From Kluyvera sichuanensis (GTDB taxonomy: Bacteria; Pseudomonadota; Gammaproteobacteria; Enterobacterales; Enterobacteriaceae), in the NCBI RefSeq assembly GCF_014218705.1, contig NZ_JABBJF010000006.1, forward strand, positions 1 through 64,000: DNA of 64,000 nucleotides, given 5' to 3'. The notes beneath the pieces were generated by a model. The model ran no database searches. It was not told the DNA's origin and saw only the letters and a program-made list of their open reading frames with translations. The position numbers and the translations under genes were made by a program. Shown here piece by piece: positions 8,838 to 19,213 of the stretch (position 1 is the stretch's first letter; the number at the start of each line of letters is the position of its first letter).

Positions 8838-10100
8838 TTACATATTCTGCTGCACAACCTCTGGCTCAATTTCTTCGAGCTGACCTTCGTTCTGCGACAG
8901 CATCGCCGTCGCCACGCCGTTACCCAGCACGTTGATAGCCGAACGTCCCATATCGAGGAAGTGGTCAATACCCATCAGCAGCAGGATGCCCGCCACCGGA
9001 ATGTTGAAGCTAGGAATGGTCGCCGCCAGAACTACCAGCGCAGAGCGCGGTACGCCGGCGATACCTTTAGAAGCCAGCATCAGCGTCAGCATCAGTACGG
9101 CAATCTCAGAGAAGCTTAGGTGGATGTTGTACGCCTGGGCGATAAACATTGAGGCGAATGAGCAGTACACCATCGAACCGACCAGGTTAAACGAATAACC
9201 AATTGGCAGAACGAACGACACGATATTGCGAGAGCAGCCGAATTTGGTCAGCTGTTCCAGGGTTTTCGGGTAGGCCGCTTCGGAGCTGCTGGTGGTGAAC
9301 GCTACCAGCACCGGATCTTTCAGCATGCTCAGCAGACGGAAAACGTCTTTCTTCAGCACCATATAGCCGAGCGCCACCAGCACGCAGCAGGTCAGCAGAA
9401 TTGCCACATAGTAACCGCCGATGAACGATGCATAGTTAAGCAGAATGCCCAGACCTTCAGTGGCGATTACCGAAGAGATAGCTGCGAAGATGGCCAGAGG
9501 TGCTACGTACATCACGTAGCCGGTCACCTTCAGCATGATATGGGAAACCACGTCCAGTGCGGCAACCAACGGGGCGTTGAACTTCTGACCCAGCGACGCG
9601 CCGCCGATACCGAAGAACATCGAGAAGACCACAATCTGCAGAATTTCGTTATCCGCCATGGCGCCGACGATGCTGGTCGGAATGGTATGGGAAAGGAAGC
9701 CCTTCAGGCTCATACCGCCCACCGCCAGACCGGTTTCCACCGCGTCTTTTGGCACGGACAAATTCAGGCCACTGCCCGGATGCTGCAGGGTCACGATAAA
9801 CAGACCCACCAGAATAGACAGCACCGAAGAGCTGATAAACCAGACCATCGCTTTACCGCCCACGCGGCCGATAGTGGAGGTTTCGCCGAGCTTCATGATC
9901 CCGACCGTCAGAGTACTAAAGACCAGCGGTGCGATAACCATTTTGATTAGTCGCAGGAATATATCGGTAAGCAGAGTGATGTTACTGGACCAGACTTGAA
10001 TCGTTGTTGCGGATGCATAGGAATGGATCATTGCGCCGGTCAGAATGCCTGCCAGCATGAAAATCACGATAAAAACCGTGAGTTTATTTGCGTTTGCCAC
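8838..10100 (-). CDS. SDF-family (DAACS) cation symporter, atypical site
   Basis: Inner-membrane secondary transporter of 420 residues, of the DctA/GltP family. The re-entrant loop SSS motif is at 271-273. The helix-7 motif, usually NMDGT, is NLVGS at 305-309. Helix 8 has DMGRSAIN, with Asp383, Arg386 and Asn390 at places that bind acidic amino acids in GltPh, but Asn394 where GltPh has a sodium-binding Asp. The family moves dicarboxylates or amino acids; the substrate here is unclear. The start is GTG with GGGG eight bases upstream. It is convergent with the porin gene and divergent from tar. No counterpart lies here in E. coli. Confidence 0.85.
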   Translation of the reverse strand: MANANKLTVFIVIFMLAGILTGAMIHSYASATTIQVWSSNITLLTDIFLRLIKMVIAPLVFSTLTVGIMKLGETSTIGRVGGKAMVWFISSSVLSILVGLFIVTLQHPGSGLNLSVPKDAVETGLAVGGMSLKGFLSHTIPTSIVGAMADNEILQIVVFSMFFGIGGASLGQKFNAPLVAALDVVSHIMLKVTGYVMYVAPLAIFAAISSVIATEGLGILLNYASFIGGYYVAILLTCCVLVALGYMVLKKDVFRLLSMLKDPVLVAFTTSSSEAAYPKTLEQLTKFGCSRNIVSFVLPIGYSFNLVGSMVYCSFASMFIAQAYNIHLSFSEIAVLMLTLMLASKGIAGVPRSALVVLAATIPSFNIPVAGILLLMGIDHFLDMGRSAINVLGNGVATAMLSQNEGQLEEIEPEVVQQNM

Positions 10101-10303
10101 GAAAAATTACCCCGTCAGATTACAAAAATGTCGTGCGATGAAAAATGCTTTTTTAGTTATGTAATGTCATTAATCATTCACCACATAAATTGTATGAAAA
10201 TGAGGGGATTTACAACTTTTTTTTATATCTTATAAAAAGCGTTGTTATTCAGTGACTCGCATCAGCCCCGTTTTGCCCCCGCGATTTTTACCCACCCACC
10301 GCA

Positions 10304-10330
10304 TAAAGTTTCTTTTTGGGATGCCGATAA
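10304..10330 (+). promoter_or_regulatory. Sigma-28 (FliA) promoter of tar-tap-cheRBYZ
   Basis: TAAAGTTT-N11-GCCGATAA is a perfect match to the FliA consensus in both boxes and spacing. It lies 31 bases before the tar ATG and gives the receptor/adaptation operon its own class 3 promoter despite the genes inserted behind cheW. Confidence 0.95.
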
Positions 10331-10361
10331 CAGCCGTAACAAGTCATAGAGAAGGTGCTGT

Positions 10362-12017
10362 ATGTTAAACCGTATCCGCGTTGTCACGCTGCTGATGTTG
10401 GTGCTGGTCGTCTTCGCACTTTTGCAGTTAGTCTCCGGGGGCTTTCTGTTCTCCTCGTTGCATCAAAACCAACAAAGCTTTGCGCTATCTAATACGCTTC
10501 GAACCCAACAAACCGAGCTCACGAAATCGTGGGATCTTTTACTGCAAACGCGTATCAACCTCAGCCGCTCTTCGGCGCGGATGATGATGGATGCGGCCAA
10601 TCAGCAGAGCAGCGCCAAAACTGAACTGCTGAAAAACGCGCGAACCACGCTGGAGCAGGCTGCCGGCCACTTTGCGCGTTTTAGCGAAACCCCTGCGCTG
10701 CCGGCAATGAGCGATGCCAGCCAGCAGGTGGCCAAAACCTATCAACATTATTATGCCGCGCTACAGGAGCTGGTCGGCTTCCTTGAAGCAGGCAATATGG
10801 ATGCCTATTTCGCTCAACCGACCCAGGGTATGCAGAACGCGCTGGGTGAAGCGATGACCCAATATGCCAGCCAAAGCGAAGCGCTCTATCAGAACGCCTT
10901 TACCACCAGTAGCCGCGACTATCAGATAGCCCGCTGGCAGTTGCTGGTGCTGGCAGTAGTGCTGGTCGTGGTGATGGTCGGTGCCTGGTTTGGCATTCGC
11001 GCCATTCTGCTGAAACCGCTGGCATCGGTGATGGGCCATATCCGCCATATCGCGGCGGGCGACCTGACCCCAACGCTTTCGCTTCGCGGGCGCAACGAAA
11101 TCACTGAACTAGCCGACACCGTGAATCACATGCAGGCCTCGCTGATTGATACCGTGACGCACGTTCGTTCGGGGGCTGAAGCGATTTACCACGGCACCAG
11201 CGAGATTGCGGCGGGAAATAACGATCTCTCGGCGCGCACCGAACAACAGTCGGCTTCGCTCGAAGAGACGGCGGCCAGCATGGAACAGCTGACGGCAACC
11301 GTGAAGCAGAATGCCGAAAACGCCCGTCAGGCATCGCATCTGGCACAAAGCGCCTCTGAAACCGCCCAGCGCGGCGGCAACGTGGTGAACGGTGTGGTGA
11401 ACACCATGCATGAAATCGCCGCCAGCTCGCAGAAAATCTCCGATATTACCGGCGTTATCGACGGTATTGCCTTCCAGACCAACATTCTGGCGCTGAACGC
11501 TGCCGTTGAAGCGGCGCGCGCCGGCGAGCAGGGGCGTGGTTTTGCGGTGGTGGCTGGCGAGGTGCGCAATCTGGCAAGCCGCAGCGCGCAGGCGGCAAAA
11601 GAGATCAAAGCATTAATTGAAGATTCCGTCTCACGGGTCGATACCGGTTCTGTGCTGGTAGAAAGCGCGGGCGAAACCATGACCGATATCGTCAATGCGG
11701 TTACCCGTGTGACCGATATTATGGGCGAAATCGCCTCGGCTTCCGATGAACAGAGCCGCGGGATCGACCAGGTGGCGATTGCCGTCGCAGAAATGGACAG
11801 CGTCACCCAACAAAACGCCGCGCTGGTGGAAGAGTCGGCAACGGCCGCCGCCGCGCTGGAAGACCAGGCTGAGCGTCTGAATCAAGCCGTTGCGGCTTTC
11901 CGCCTTAACGTCGCGTCCGCACAGCATGCAACAAAAACTACCCCGGCCCCGATAGCGGCGAAACGCCTCGCGTCGAGTGGCGAACGGGCTGCCGACAGTA
12001 ACTGGGAAACCTTTTAA
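10362..12017 (+). CDS. tar: Aspartate chemoreceptor Tar
   Basis: Inner-membrane methyl-accepting receptor of 551 residues. TM1 is about 7-30, with a periplasmic four-helix domain, TM2 about 190-212, HAMP, and a cytoplasmic signalling hairpin with [21 protein letters not shown]. The aspartate-contacting arginines of E. coli Tar, Arg64, Arg69 and Arg73, are present at the same numbers ([17 protein letters not shown]). The C-terminal NWETF that tethers CheR and CheB is intact. The N-terminus [11 protein letters not shown] and [12 protein letters not shown] are Tar-like rather than Tsr-like. First gene of the operon behind the sigma-28 promoter. Confidence 0.94.
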   Translation: MLNRIRVVTLLMLVLVVFALLQLVSGGFLFSSLHQNQQSFALSNTLRTQQTELTKSWDLLLQTRINLSRSSARMMMDAANQQSSAKTELLKNARTTLEQAAGHFARFSETPALPAMSDASQQVAKTYQHYYAALQELVGFLEAGNMDAYFAQPTQGMQNALGEAMTQYASQSEALYQNAFTTSSRDYQIARWQLLVLAVVLVVVMVGAWFGIRAILLKPLASVMGHIRHIAAGDLTPTLSLRGRNEITELADTVNHMQASLIDTVTHVRSGAEAIYHGTSEIAAGNNDLSARTEQQSASLEETAASMEQLTATVKQNAENARQASHLAQSASETAQRGGNVVNGVVNTMHEIAASSQKISDITGVIDGIAFQTNILALNAAVEAARAGEQGRGFAVVAGEVRNLASRSAQAAKEIKALIEDSVSRVDTGSVLVESAGETMTDIVNAVTRVTDIMGEIASASDEQSRGIDQVAIAVAEMDSVTQQNAALVEESATAAAALEDQAERLNQAVAAFRLNVASAQHATKTTPAPIAAKRLASSGERAADSNWETF

Positions 12018-12055
12018 TTTTATCCGCGGTCTTTGCCGCCTTTAGGAGTGTGGTG

Positions 12056-13660
12056 ATGCTTTATCGTATTCGAATCTCTACCACGTTGTTTCTGATTTTG
12101 ATTCTCTGCGGCATTTTGCAGATTGGCAGTAACGGACTCTCTTTTTGGGCTTTTCGCGATGGGCAAAGCAATATTAATCAGATAGACCAGAGCAGCCAGC
12201 AGTTGAACACCTTGACCGAGTCACGCGCGGCGATGCTGCAGGCCAGCACCATGCTCAACAAGGCCGGTACGCTGACCGCGCTGAGCTATCCGCCGGATGA
12301 AGTGCGCAGCATTGTCGGTGATGTGAAGCAGAATTTGTCACAGGCCGACGCGCTGTTTCAGGGGTTCATGGCGCTGCCGTTGATGGGTGAACACGACAAA
12401 GAACTGCAAGCGCAGACGGCGAAAACCTTCACCGCCTGGCATGAAATGTTAGCCCATCAGACGGCCTGGCTTGAGAACAACCAGCTGGCAGAGTTTGTGG
12501 CGGCACCGGTACAAAAATCGCAGGACCAGTTTGATAACGACTACGAAAGCTGGCGCAAAAATATCGAGAACTACGTGGCTTCCGCTGAACGCGAAAGTCA
12601 GAGCGACTACCAGCGTTCGACCATCACCTTTATTGGCATGGTGATTATTTCGGTACTGATCACCGTCGGCGCGCTGTGGTGGGTTCGCCATATGGTGGTT
12701 AAGCCAATGGAGATCATCAGCCGTCACTTTGACAACATTGCCCACGGCAATCTGGCGCGGCCGATTTCCGTCTACGGCAAAAACGAAATTAGCGCCATCT
12801 TCGCCGGTCTGAAAACCATGCAGCAATCGCTGCGCGACACCGTCGGACAGGTGCGGGAAGGCAGCTATGCGATGCATACCGGGATTTCGGAAATTGCCGC
12901 AGGCAACAACGATCTCTCTTCACGCACTGAACAGCAGGCCGCTTCGCTGGCACAAACGGCAGCCAGCATGGAGCAGTTGACTGCCACCGTTAGCCAGAAC
13001 GCCGATAACGCCCGTCAGGCTTCTAACCTGGCGCACGGCGCGGCGGATACGGCAAAACGCGGCGGCGAGCAGGCTTCCCATGTGGCTCGCACTATGCACA
13101 ACATCGCCACCAGTTCGCGCAAGATAAGCGACATTATCAGCGTAATTGACGGCATTGCCTTCCAGACCAACATTCTGGCGCTGAACGCCGCGGTGGAAGC
13201 CGCACGTGCGGGCGAGCAGGGGCGTGGGTTCGCGGTGGTAGCAGGGGAAGTCCGTAACCTGGCTAGCCGCAGCGCGCAGGCGGCGAAAGAGATCAAAGGG
13301 CTGATTGAAGAGTCGGTGGCCCGCGTGCAGGAAGGGTCGGCGCTGGTGGAAACCTCCGCCAATACCATGACCGAGATTGTGCAGTCGGTCACCCGCGTGA
13401 ACGACATTATGGGTGAAATTGCCTCCGCCTCGGACGAACAGCGTCGCGGTATTGAGCAGGTTGCGCAGGCAGTGACGCAGATGGACCAGGTCACCCAGCA
13501 GAACGCCTCGCTGGTTGAAGAGGGCGCGGCGGCGACGCAGCAACTTGCCGACCAGGCCGACCGCTTAACCAATGTGGTATCGGTATTTGCCCTGGAAGAA
13601 GTGAAAGCGGCGGCCCCGCGTGAAAACGTAGAGCTGACCGCGGTACCCGCAGTTTCCTGA
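12056..13660 (+). CDS. tap: Dipeptide chemoreceptor Tap
   Basis: Methyl-accepting receptor of 534 residues, close to E. coli Tap from [19 protein letters not shown] to the end. It has two membrane helices, a periplasmic sensor, a HAMP domain and the conserved signalling tip. Unlike Tar it ends in AVPAVS and lacks NWETF, as Tap does, so its adaptation depends on receptors that carry the tether. The ATG at 12056 has AGGAG seven bases upstream; two in-frame GTG codons at 12050 and 12053 overlap that site and are not used. E. coli Tap senses dipeptides through DppA. Confidence 0.92.
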   Translation: MLYRIRISTTLFLILILCGILQIGSNGLSFWAFRDGQSNINQIDQSSQQLNTLTESRAAMLQASTMLNKAGTLTALSYPPDEVRSIVGDVKQNLSQADALFQGFMALPLMGEHDKELQAQTAKTFTAWHEMLAHQTAWLENNQLAEFVAAPVQKSQDQFDNDYESWRKNIENYVASAERESQSDYQRSTITFIGMVIISVLITVGALWWVRHMVVKPMEIISRHFDNIAHGNLARPISVYGKNEISAIFAGLKTMQQSLRDTVGQVREGSYAMHTGISEIAAGNNDLSSRTEQQAASLAQTAASMEQLTATVSQNADNARQASNLAHGAADTAKRGGEQASHVARTMHNIATSSRKISDIISVIDGIAFQTNILALNAAVEAARAGEQGRGFAVVAGEVRNLASRSAQAAKEIKGLIEESVARVQEGSALVETSANTMTEIVQSVTRVNDIMGEIASASDEQRRGIEQVAQAVTQMDQVTQQNASLVEEGAAATQQLADQADRLTNVVSVFALEEVKAAAPRENVELTAVPAVS

Positions 13661-13683
13661 ATGATGTGATGTAAGAAGGCGCT

Positions 13684-14546
13684 ATGACTGTATCTCTGCC
13701 AAATGGGCAATCGCAATTATTGAGTCAACTGACACAGCGCCTGACGCTTACCGACGGTCAATTCCGTCGGATCTGTCAACTGATCTACCAGCGCGCCGGT
13801 ATCGTGCTGGCCGATCACAAGCGTGACATGGTTTACAACCGCCTGGTGCGGCGTTTACGCACGCTGAACCTCGACGACTTTGGTCACTACCTCAGTTTGC
13901 TGGAGGCTAACGGCGACAGCCCCGAGTGGCAGGCGTTTATTAACTCGTTGACCACCAACCTGACGGCGTTTTTCCGTGAGGCGCACCACTTTCCGACGCT
14001 GGCGGAACACGCCGCGCGTCGGCAGGGAGAATATCGGGTGTGGAGCGCGGCGGCTTCAACGGGGGAAGAGCCTTACTCCATCGCGATTACCCTCGCCGAC
14101 ACGCTGGGAACCGCGCCGGGGCGCTGGAAGGTCTATGCCAGCGACATCGATACCGAAGTACTGGAAAAGGCGCAGAGCGGGATTTACCGCATGGACGAGC
14201 TGAAAACGCTCTCCCAGCAGCAGCTTCAGCGCTATTTCATGCGCGGAACCGGGCCGCACTCAGGCCTGGTGCGTGTGCGTGCCGAACTGGCGAACTACGT
14301 GGATTTCTCCACGCTGAACTTGCTGAATGCCCACTACCAGGTGCCGGGGCCGTTTGATGCGATCTTCTGTCGCAACGTGATGATCTATTTCGATAAGACC
14401 ACGCAGCAGGAGATCCTCAAACGCTTTGTGCCGCTGCTGAAACCGGATGGCCTGCTGTTTGCCGGACATTCGGAAAACTTCAGCCATCTGGCCCGTGAGT
14501 TCAGCCTGCGTGGACAAACGGTCTATGCGTTAAGTAAGGGAAGAAC

Positions 14547-14550
<4 letters not shown>
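13684..14550 (+). CDS. cheR: Chemoreceptor methyltransferase CheR
   Basis: Cytoplasmic enzyme that methylates receptor glutamates with S-adenosylmethionine, 288 residues. The N-terminal helical domain is followed by the SAM domain with [17 protein letters not shown] near residues 119-135 and [14 protein letters not shown] near 225-238. It starts 23 bases after tap and overlaps cheB by four bases. Length and order are as in E. coli. Confidence 0.96.
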
Positions 14551-16002
<1,452 letters not shown>

Positions 16003-16012
16003 GGTGACGAAC

Positions 16013-16657
16013 ATGATGCAATCTTCCATCAAGCCCGGCGATGAACACTCCGCCGCGGATATTATTAGCCGCATTGGCAATCTGACCCGTATGCTGCGCG
16101 ATAGCCTGCGCGAGCTGGGGCTGGACCAGGCCATTGCGGAAGCGGCGGAGGCGATACCCGATGCCCGAGATCGTCTCGACTACGTGGTGCAGATGACCGC
16201 GCAGGCGGCGGAACGCGCGCTCAACAGCGTGGAGGCTTCGCAGCCGCATCAGGATGAAATGGAGAAGGGTGCAAAAGCGCTGACCAAGCGCTGGGACGCC
16301 TGGTTTGAGAACCCGATTGAGCTTGCCGATGCCCGCGAGCTGGTGACCGATACTCGCCAGTACCTTGGTGATGTACCGGGGCACACCAGCTTTACCAACG
16401 CACAGCTGCTTGAAATCATGATGGCGCAGGATTTCCAGGACCTGACTGGTCAGGTTATCAAGCGCATGATGGACGTGATTCAGGAGATTGAACGCCAGCT
16501 GCTGATGGTGCTGCTGGAGAACATTCCAGAGCAGGGAGCTCGCCCGAAACGCGAAAACGACAGCCTGCTCAACGGTCCGCAGGTCGATACCTCCAAAGCG
16601 GGCGTGGTGGCTAGCCAGGATCAGGTCGACGACCTGCTGGACAGCCTCGGCTTCTAA
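16013..16657 (+). CDS. cheZ: CheY phosphatase CheZ
   Basis: Dephosphorylates CheY-P; 214 residues, the E. coli length. The long helical hairpin has the active segment [14 protein letters not shown] near residues 142-155, with the Gln that positions water, and the C-terminal CheY-binding tail [12 protein letters not shown]. The start at 16013 ([14 protein letters not shown]) matches E. coli; an in-frame GTG at 16004 is less likely. Here the chemotaxis operon ends. Next comes a REP pair and a sugar-utilisation cassette instead of flhB. Confidence 0.96.
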   Translation: MMQSSIKPGDEHSAADIISRIGNLTRMLRDSLRELGLDQAIAEAAEAIPDARDRLDYVVQMTAQAAERALNSVEASQPHQDEMEKGAKALTKRWDAWFENPIELADARELVTDTRQYLGDVPGHTSFTNAQLLEIMMAQDFQDLTGQVIKRMMDVIQEIERQLLMVLLENIPEQGARPKRENDSLLNGPQVDTSKAGVVASQDQVDDLLDSLGF

Positions 16658-16664
16658 AGTCACG

Positions 16665-16734
16665 CCCCCGGCGTCGCGATGCTCGGCCGGGCTACCTTCA
16701 AAATGTAGCCCGGCCGAGCATCGCGGCGCCGGGG
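16665..16734. repeat. BIME: inverted pair of REP elements after cheZ
   Basis: Two REP units, 16665-16695 and 16705-16734, face each other across a 9-base spacer and can form one long hairpin. The pair lies right behind the cheZ stop, at the left edge of the inserted rhamnoside cassette. The remaining gap to 16929 is AT-rich and probably holds the regulator's promoter. Confidence 0.85.
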
Positions 16735-16929
16735 TAAACCCCTCTGCATTTCCCGAAAATGAAACCAACATCACGTTGGCTTACGCCTGAGTGCCACCCC
16801 GTTATATAGACTTGTCATAATTATTGCGCTTAAATAGTTATCAATGAGACTTGCAACAATATTTATTTTTGAATCCTTGCTATTCATTAAGGTCGGAATG
16901 TTATTGCCAAAATAAACTCGGGAGTGCTC

Positions 16930-17781
16930 ATGCGGATATTACGTGACAGTGATTTCTTTCACTCAGAACAACATGCTTTTTGCCTGTTTACAATGAATAA
17001 CCAGTTAATGGAAGGCGTACATGGGCATGAATTTGATGAGTTGGTTATTGTCCGTGATGGTAGCGGGTTTCATATTGTCAATGATATTGTCCACTTTATT
17101 TGTAAGGGTGATTTCTTTCTCGTTACAAAGAATGATACTCACAGCTACGTTTCCACGAATCACCTTTCGGTGATTAATATATTAATTCGCAGGAATCACA
17201 ACTTTCATTTTTTACAGAATATCGACGCTCTGCTGCAGTGTGTGAAAACGCAGTTGCAGTCACGCAAGGACCGCACGCTAACGTCAAGCGAACTAGCAAA
17301 TATCGAAGGCTGGAGCGAACAGATCATCGCGAGGAATGAGCACGACTACGATGCGCTCTATTTTTCACAGTGTGAGTCGGCATTTCTCAATGTGATCAAC
17401 ACGCTGTGCCTGTGTGGTCGGCAGCAGCAGCCGCTTAGCGTCGAGGAGAAAGGGCGCGTAAGCCTTATCAAAACGTTGAAATCCAACAGCCTACGGCAGA
17501 TAGACTGGAGTGCGCTTAGCGATGATAACGGCGTCGCGCGGCGTACGATGTTTCGCTTTATCAAACGCATTACTGGCTACACGCCGGTGAAATTTCAGAT
17601 GCTATTTCGGGTTCTTAAAGCCCAGGAACTGTTACGCACGACCGATAAAACGGTCAGTGAAATAGCCGCTCGCTGCGGCTTTATGAATGCCATTAGATTG
17701 ACCGAATCGTACAAACGCTATTTTAATTATTCACCCACTCATGAACGAGAACTGCATTCACGGGTGTTAACGCAGATCTGA
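16930..17781 (+). CDS. AraC-family transcription regulator, RhaR/RhaS-like
   Basis: Predicted sugar-responsive activator of 283 residues. The N-terminal cupin-like sensor contains HGHEFDELVIVRDGSGFHIVND (residues about 36-57) and KGDFFLVTKNDTHSY, the pattern seen in RhaR and RhaS. The C-terminal part has two helix-turn-helices, with VSEIAARCGFMNAIRLTESYKRYFNYSPTH near 240-269. The ATG at 16930 has GGAG five bases upstream; a GTG at 16924 is possible. It lies just upstream of, and in line with, an MFS transporter and an alpha-L-rhamnosidase, so it probably responds to rhamnose or a rhamnoside. That ligand is inferred. Confidence 0.82.
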   Translation: MRILRDSDFFHSEQHAFCLFTMNNQLMEGVHGHEFDELVIVRDGSGFHIVNDIVHFICKGDFFLVTKNDTHSYVSTNHLSVINILIRRNHNFHFLQNIDALLQCVKTQLQSRKDRTLTSSELANIEGWSEQIIARNEHDYDALYFSQCESAFLNVINTLCLCGRQQQPLSVEEKGRVSLIKTLKSNSLRQIDWSALSDDNGVARRTMFRFIKRITGYTPVKFQMLFRVLKAQELLRTTDKTVSEIAARCGFMNAIRLTESYKRYFNYSPTHERELHSRVLTQI

Positions 17782-17829
17782 TTTTCGGCTAATAACATAA
17801 AACGACAGTAATTTTATCTCAACAATCAC

Positions 17830-17864
17830 GGTGAGAGGGGGTTCTGCACCCATCTTCTTTCACC
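17830..17864. promoter_or_regulatory. Inverted repeat before the MFS-rhamnosidase operon
   Basis: GGTGAGAG 17830-17837 pairs with CTTTCACC 17857-17864 with one non-canonical pair, and GGGT inside it pairs with ACCC around TCTGC. It lies 22 bases before the transporter start. It may be an operator or an mRNA hairpin; I cannot tell which. Confidence 0.4.
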
Positions 17865-17886
17865 TATTAACATGAAGGGATACGTT

Positions 17887-19188
17887 ATGGCAAAAAATAG
17901 CACACCCGGCCCCTGGTATATTGGGGTGGTGTCTGGAATGGCATCGTATATTGATTCTGCCGCCATTGTCTCTAATGGTACTGCGCTGGTTATTTATCAA
18001 AAAACTATCGGTATTACCGCTCTGGAAATTGGTATTTTATCCGGCTTGTTAACCCTCTGCATTGCCGCAGGGGCATTCTGCGGTGGTCGGCTTGGCGACC
18101 GTATTGGGCGACGTAACGTCTTTATTATCACCATGGCGATGATCGTCATCGGCACCCTGGCGCTGGCGTTTGGGCTGAGCTTCCACTTCCTGGTTGTCGG
18201 CACGCTGCTGGTGGGACTGGCCACCGGCGCGGATTTGCCGGTATCGCTGGCGACCATCTCCGAAGCGGCAACCGATGAAAACCGCGGCAAAATCATCGGT
18301 ATGTCTAACTTGCTGTGGCTTGTGGGAATTGGCGCAACGATGGGGATCTCCGCGGTAGTGGGCGACTGGGGGCGGAGTGGCGCGCAGATTATGTATATGC
18401 ACGTTGGGTTAGTCGCGGCAGTGCTGCTGATTCTGCGCTGGTCGATACCTGAATCACCGCTATGGCTTGCCGCGCGTGACGAGCAGCGCCGGGGCGTGGC
18501 GACCGTCCGTGCACAGAAAAACGGCTGGCGTGACCTACTGGACAGCAAATACCTCTGGCCGTTTCTCTCCCTATGCGCCTTTTACACCTTCACCAATCTG
18601 GCGGCCAATACTGGCGGACAGTTTGGCACCTTTGTCGCCGTCAACGTGGTGGGGATCTCGGTTAGCACCAACTCGCTCTGGGGGCTGCTGATCCTGCCGG
18701 TTAGCGTCGCCTCGGGGCTGCTGTTTATGCGCATTGTTGATACCGCAAAGCGCATTCCCTTTTTCATCTTTGGCGCAGTGATGATGTCTGGCGGCTACTT
18801 TGTGCCGGTACTGCTGAATTTCTCGCCGCTTTCATGGTTCTGCTGCCTGCTGTTTACCAATATCGGTACCGGCTTTGCCTTTGAGGGGATCATGAAAGTA
18901 TGGGCCCAGGAGTCATTCCCGACCATGCTGCGCGCCACTGCCCAGGGGGTAATCGTCGGCGTGGCCCGCTTGACCTGCGGCCTTCTGGCTTTTGTCACAC
19001 CGGTGCTGCTGAGCGCGGGGCCAATGGTGCTCTATTGCCTGCTGACGGCGATCGTAGTTGTCGGCATGGTCATTGGCTGGTTGTGCTTCCACGGCAAGCA
19101 GCGCAATGAATTTAATGCAGAAACGGAAATGGTTGCGGCGGCGGATGCGCGGCCTGCGGCACACGACACGATGCGGGTGAAAGCCTGA
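17887..19188 (+). CDS. MFS sugar transporter, probably for rhamnosides
   Basis: Inner-membrane major facilitator protein of 433 residues with about 12 membrane helices. The helix 2-3 loop carries GGRLGDRIGRRN (residues about 67-78) as in sugar porters. The ATG at 17887 has AAGGGA seven bases upstream; an ATG at 17872 overlaps that site. It is followed after 25 bases by a cytoplasmic rhamnosidase, which needs its substrate brought inside, so rhamnosides or rhamno-oligosaccharides are the likely cargo. The substrate is inferred from context only. Confidence 0.8.
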   Translation: MAKNSTPGPWYIGVVSGMASYIDSAAIVSNGTALVIYQKTIGITALEIGILSGLLTLCIAAGAFCGGRLGDRIGRRNVFIITMAMIVIGTLALAFGLSFHFLVVGTLLVGLATGADLPVSLATISEAATDENRGKIIGMSNLLWLVGIGATMGISAVVGDWGRSGAQIMYMHVGLVAAVLLILRWSIPESPLWLAARDEQRRGVATVRAQKNGWRDLLDSKYLWPFLSLCAFYTFTNLAANTGGQFGTFVAVNVVGISVSTNSLWGLLILPVSVASGLLFMRIVDTAKRIPFFIFGAVMMSGGYFVPVLLNFSPLSWFCCLLFTNIGTGFAFEGIMKVWAQESFPTMLRATAQGVIVGVARLTCGLLAFVTPVLLSAGPMVLYCLLTAIVVVGMVIGWLCFHGKQRNEFNAETEMVAAADARPAAHDTMRVKA

Positions 19189-19213
19189 ACACGACGTTAT
19201 TGAGGGAATAATT

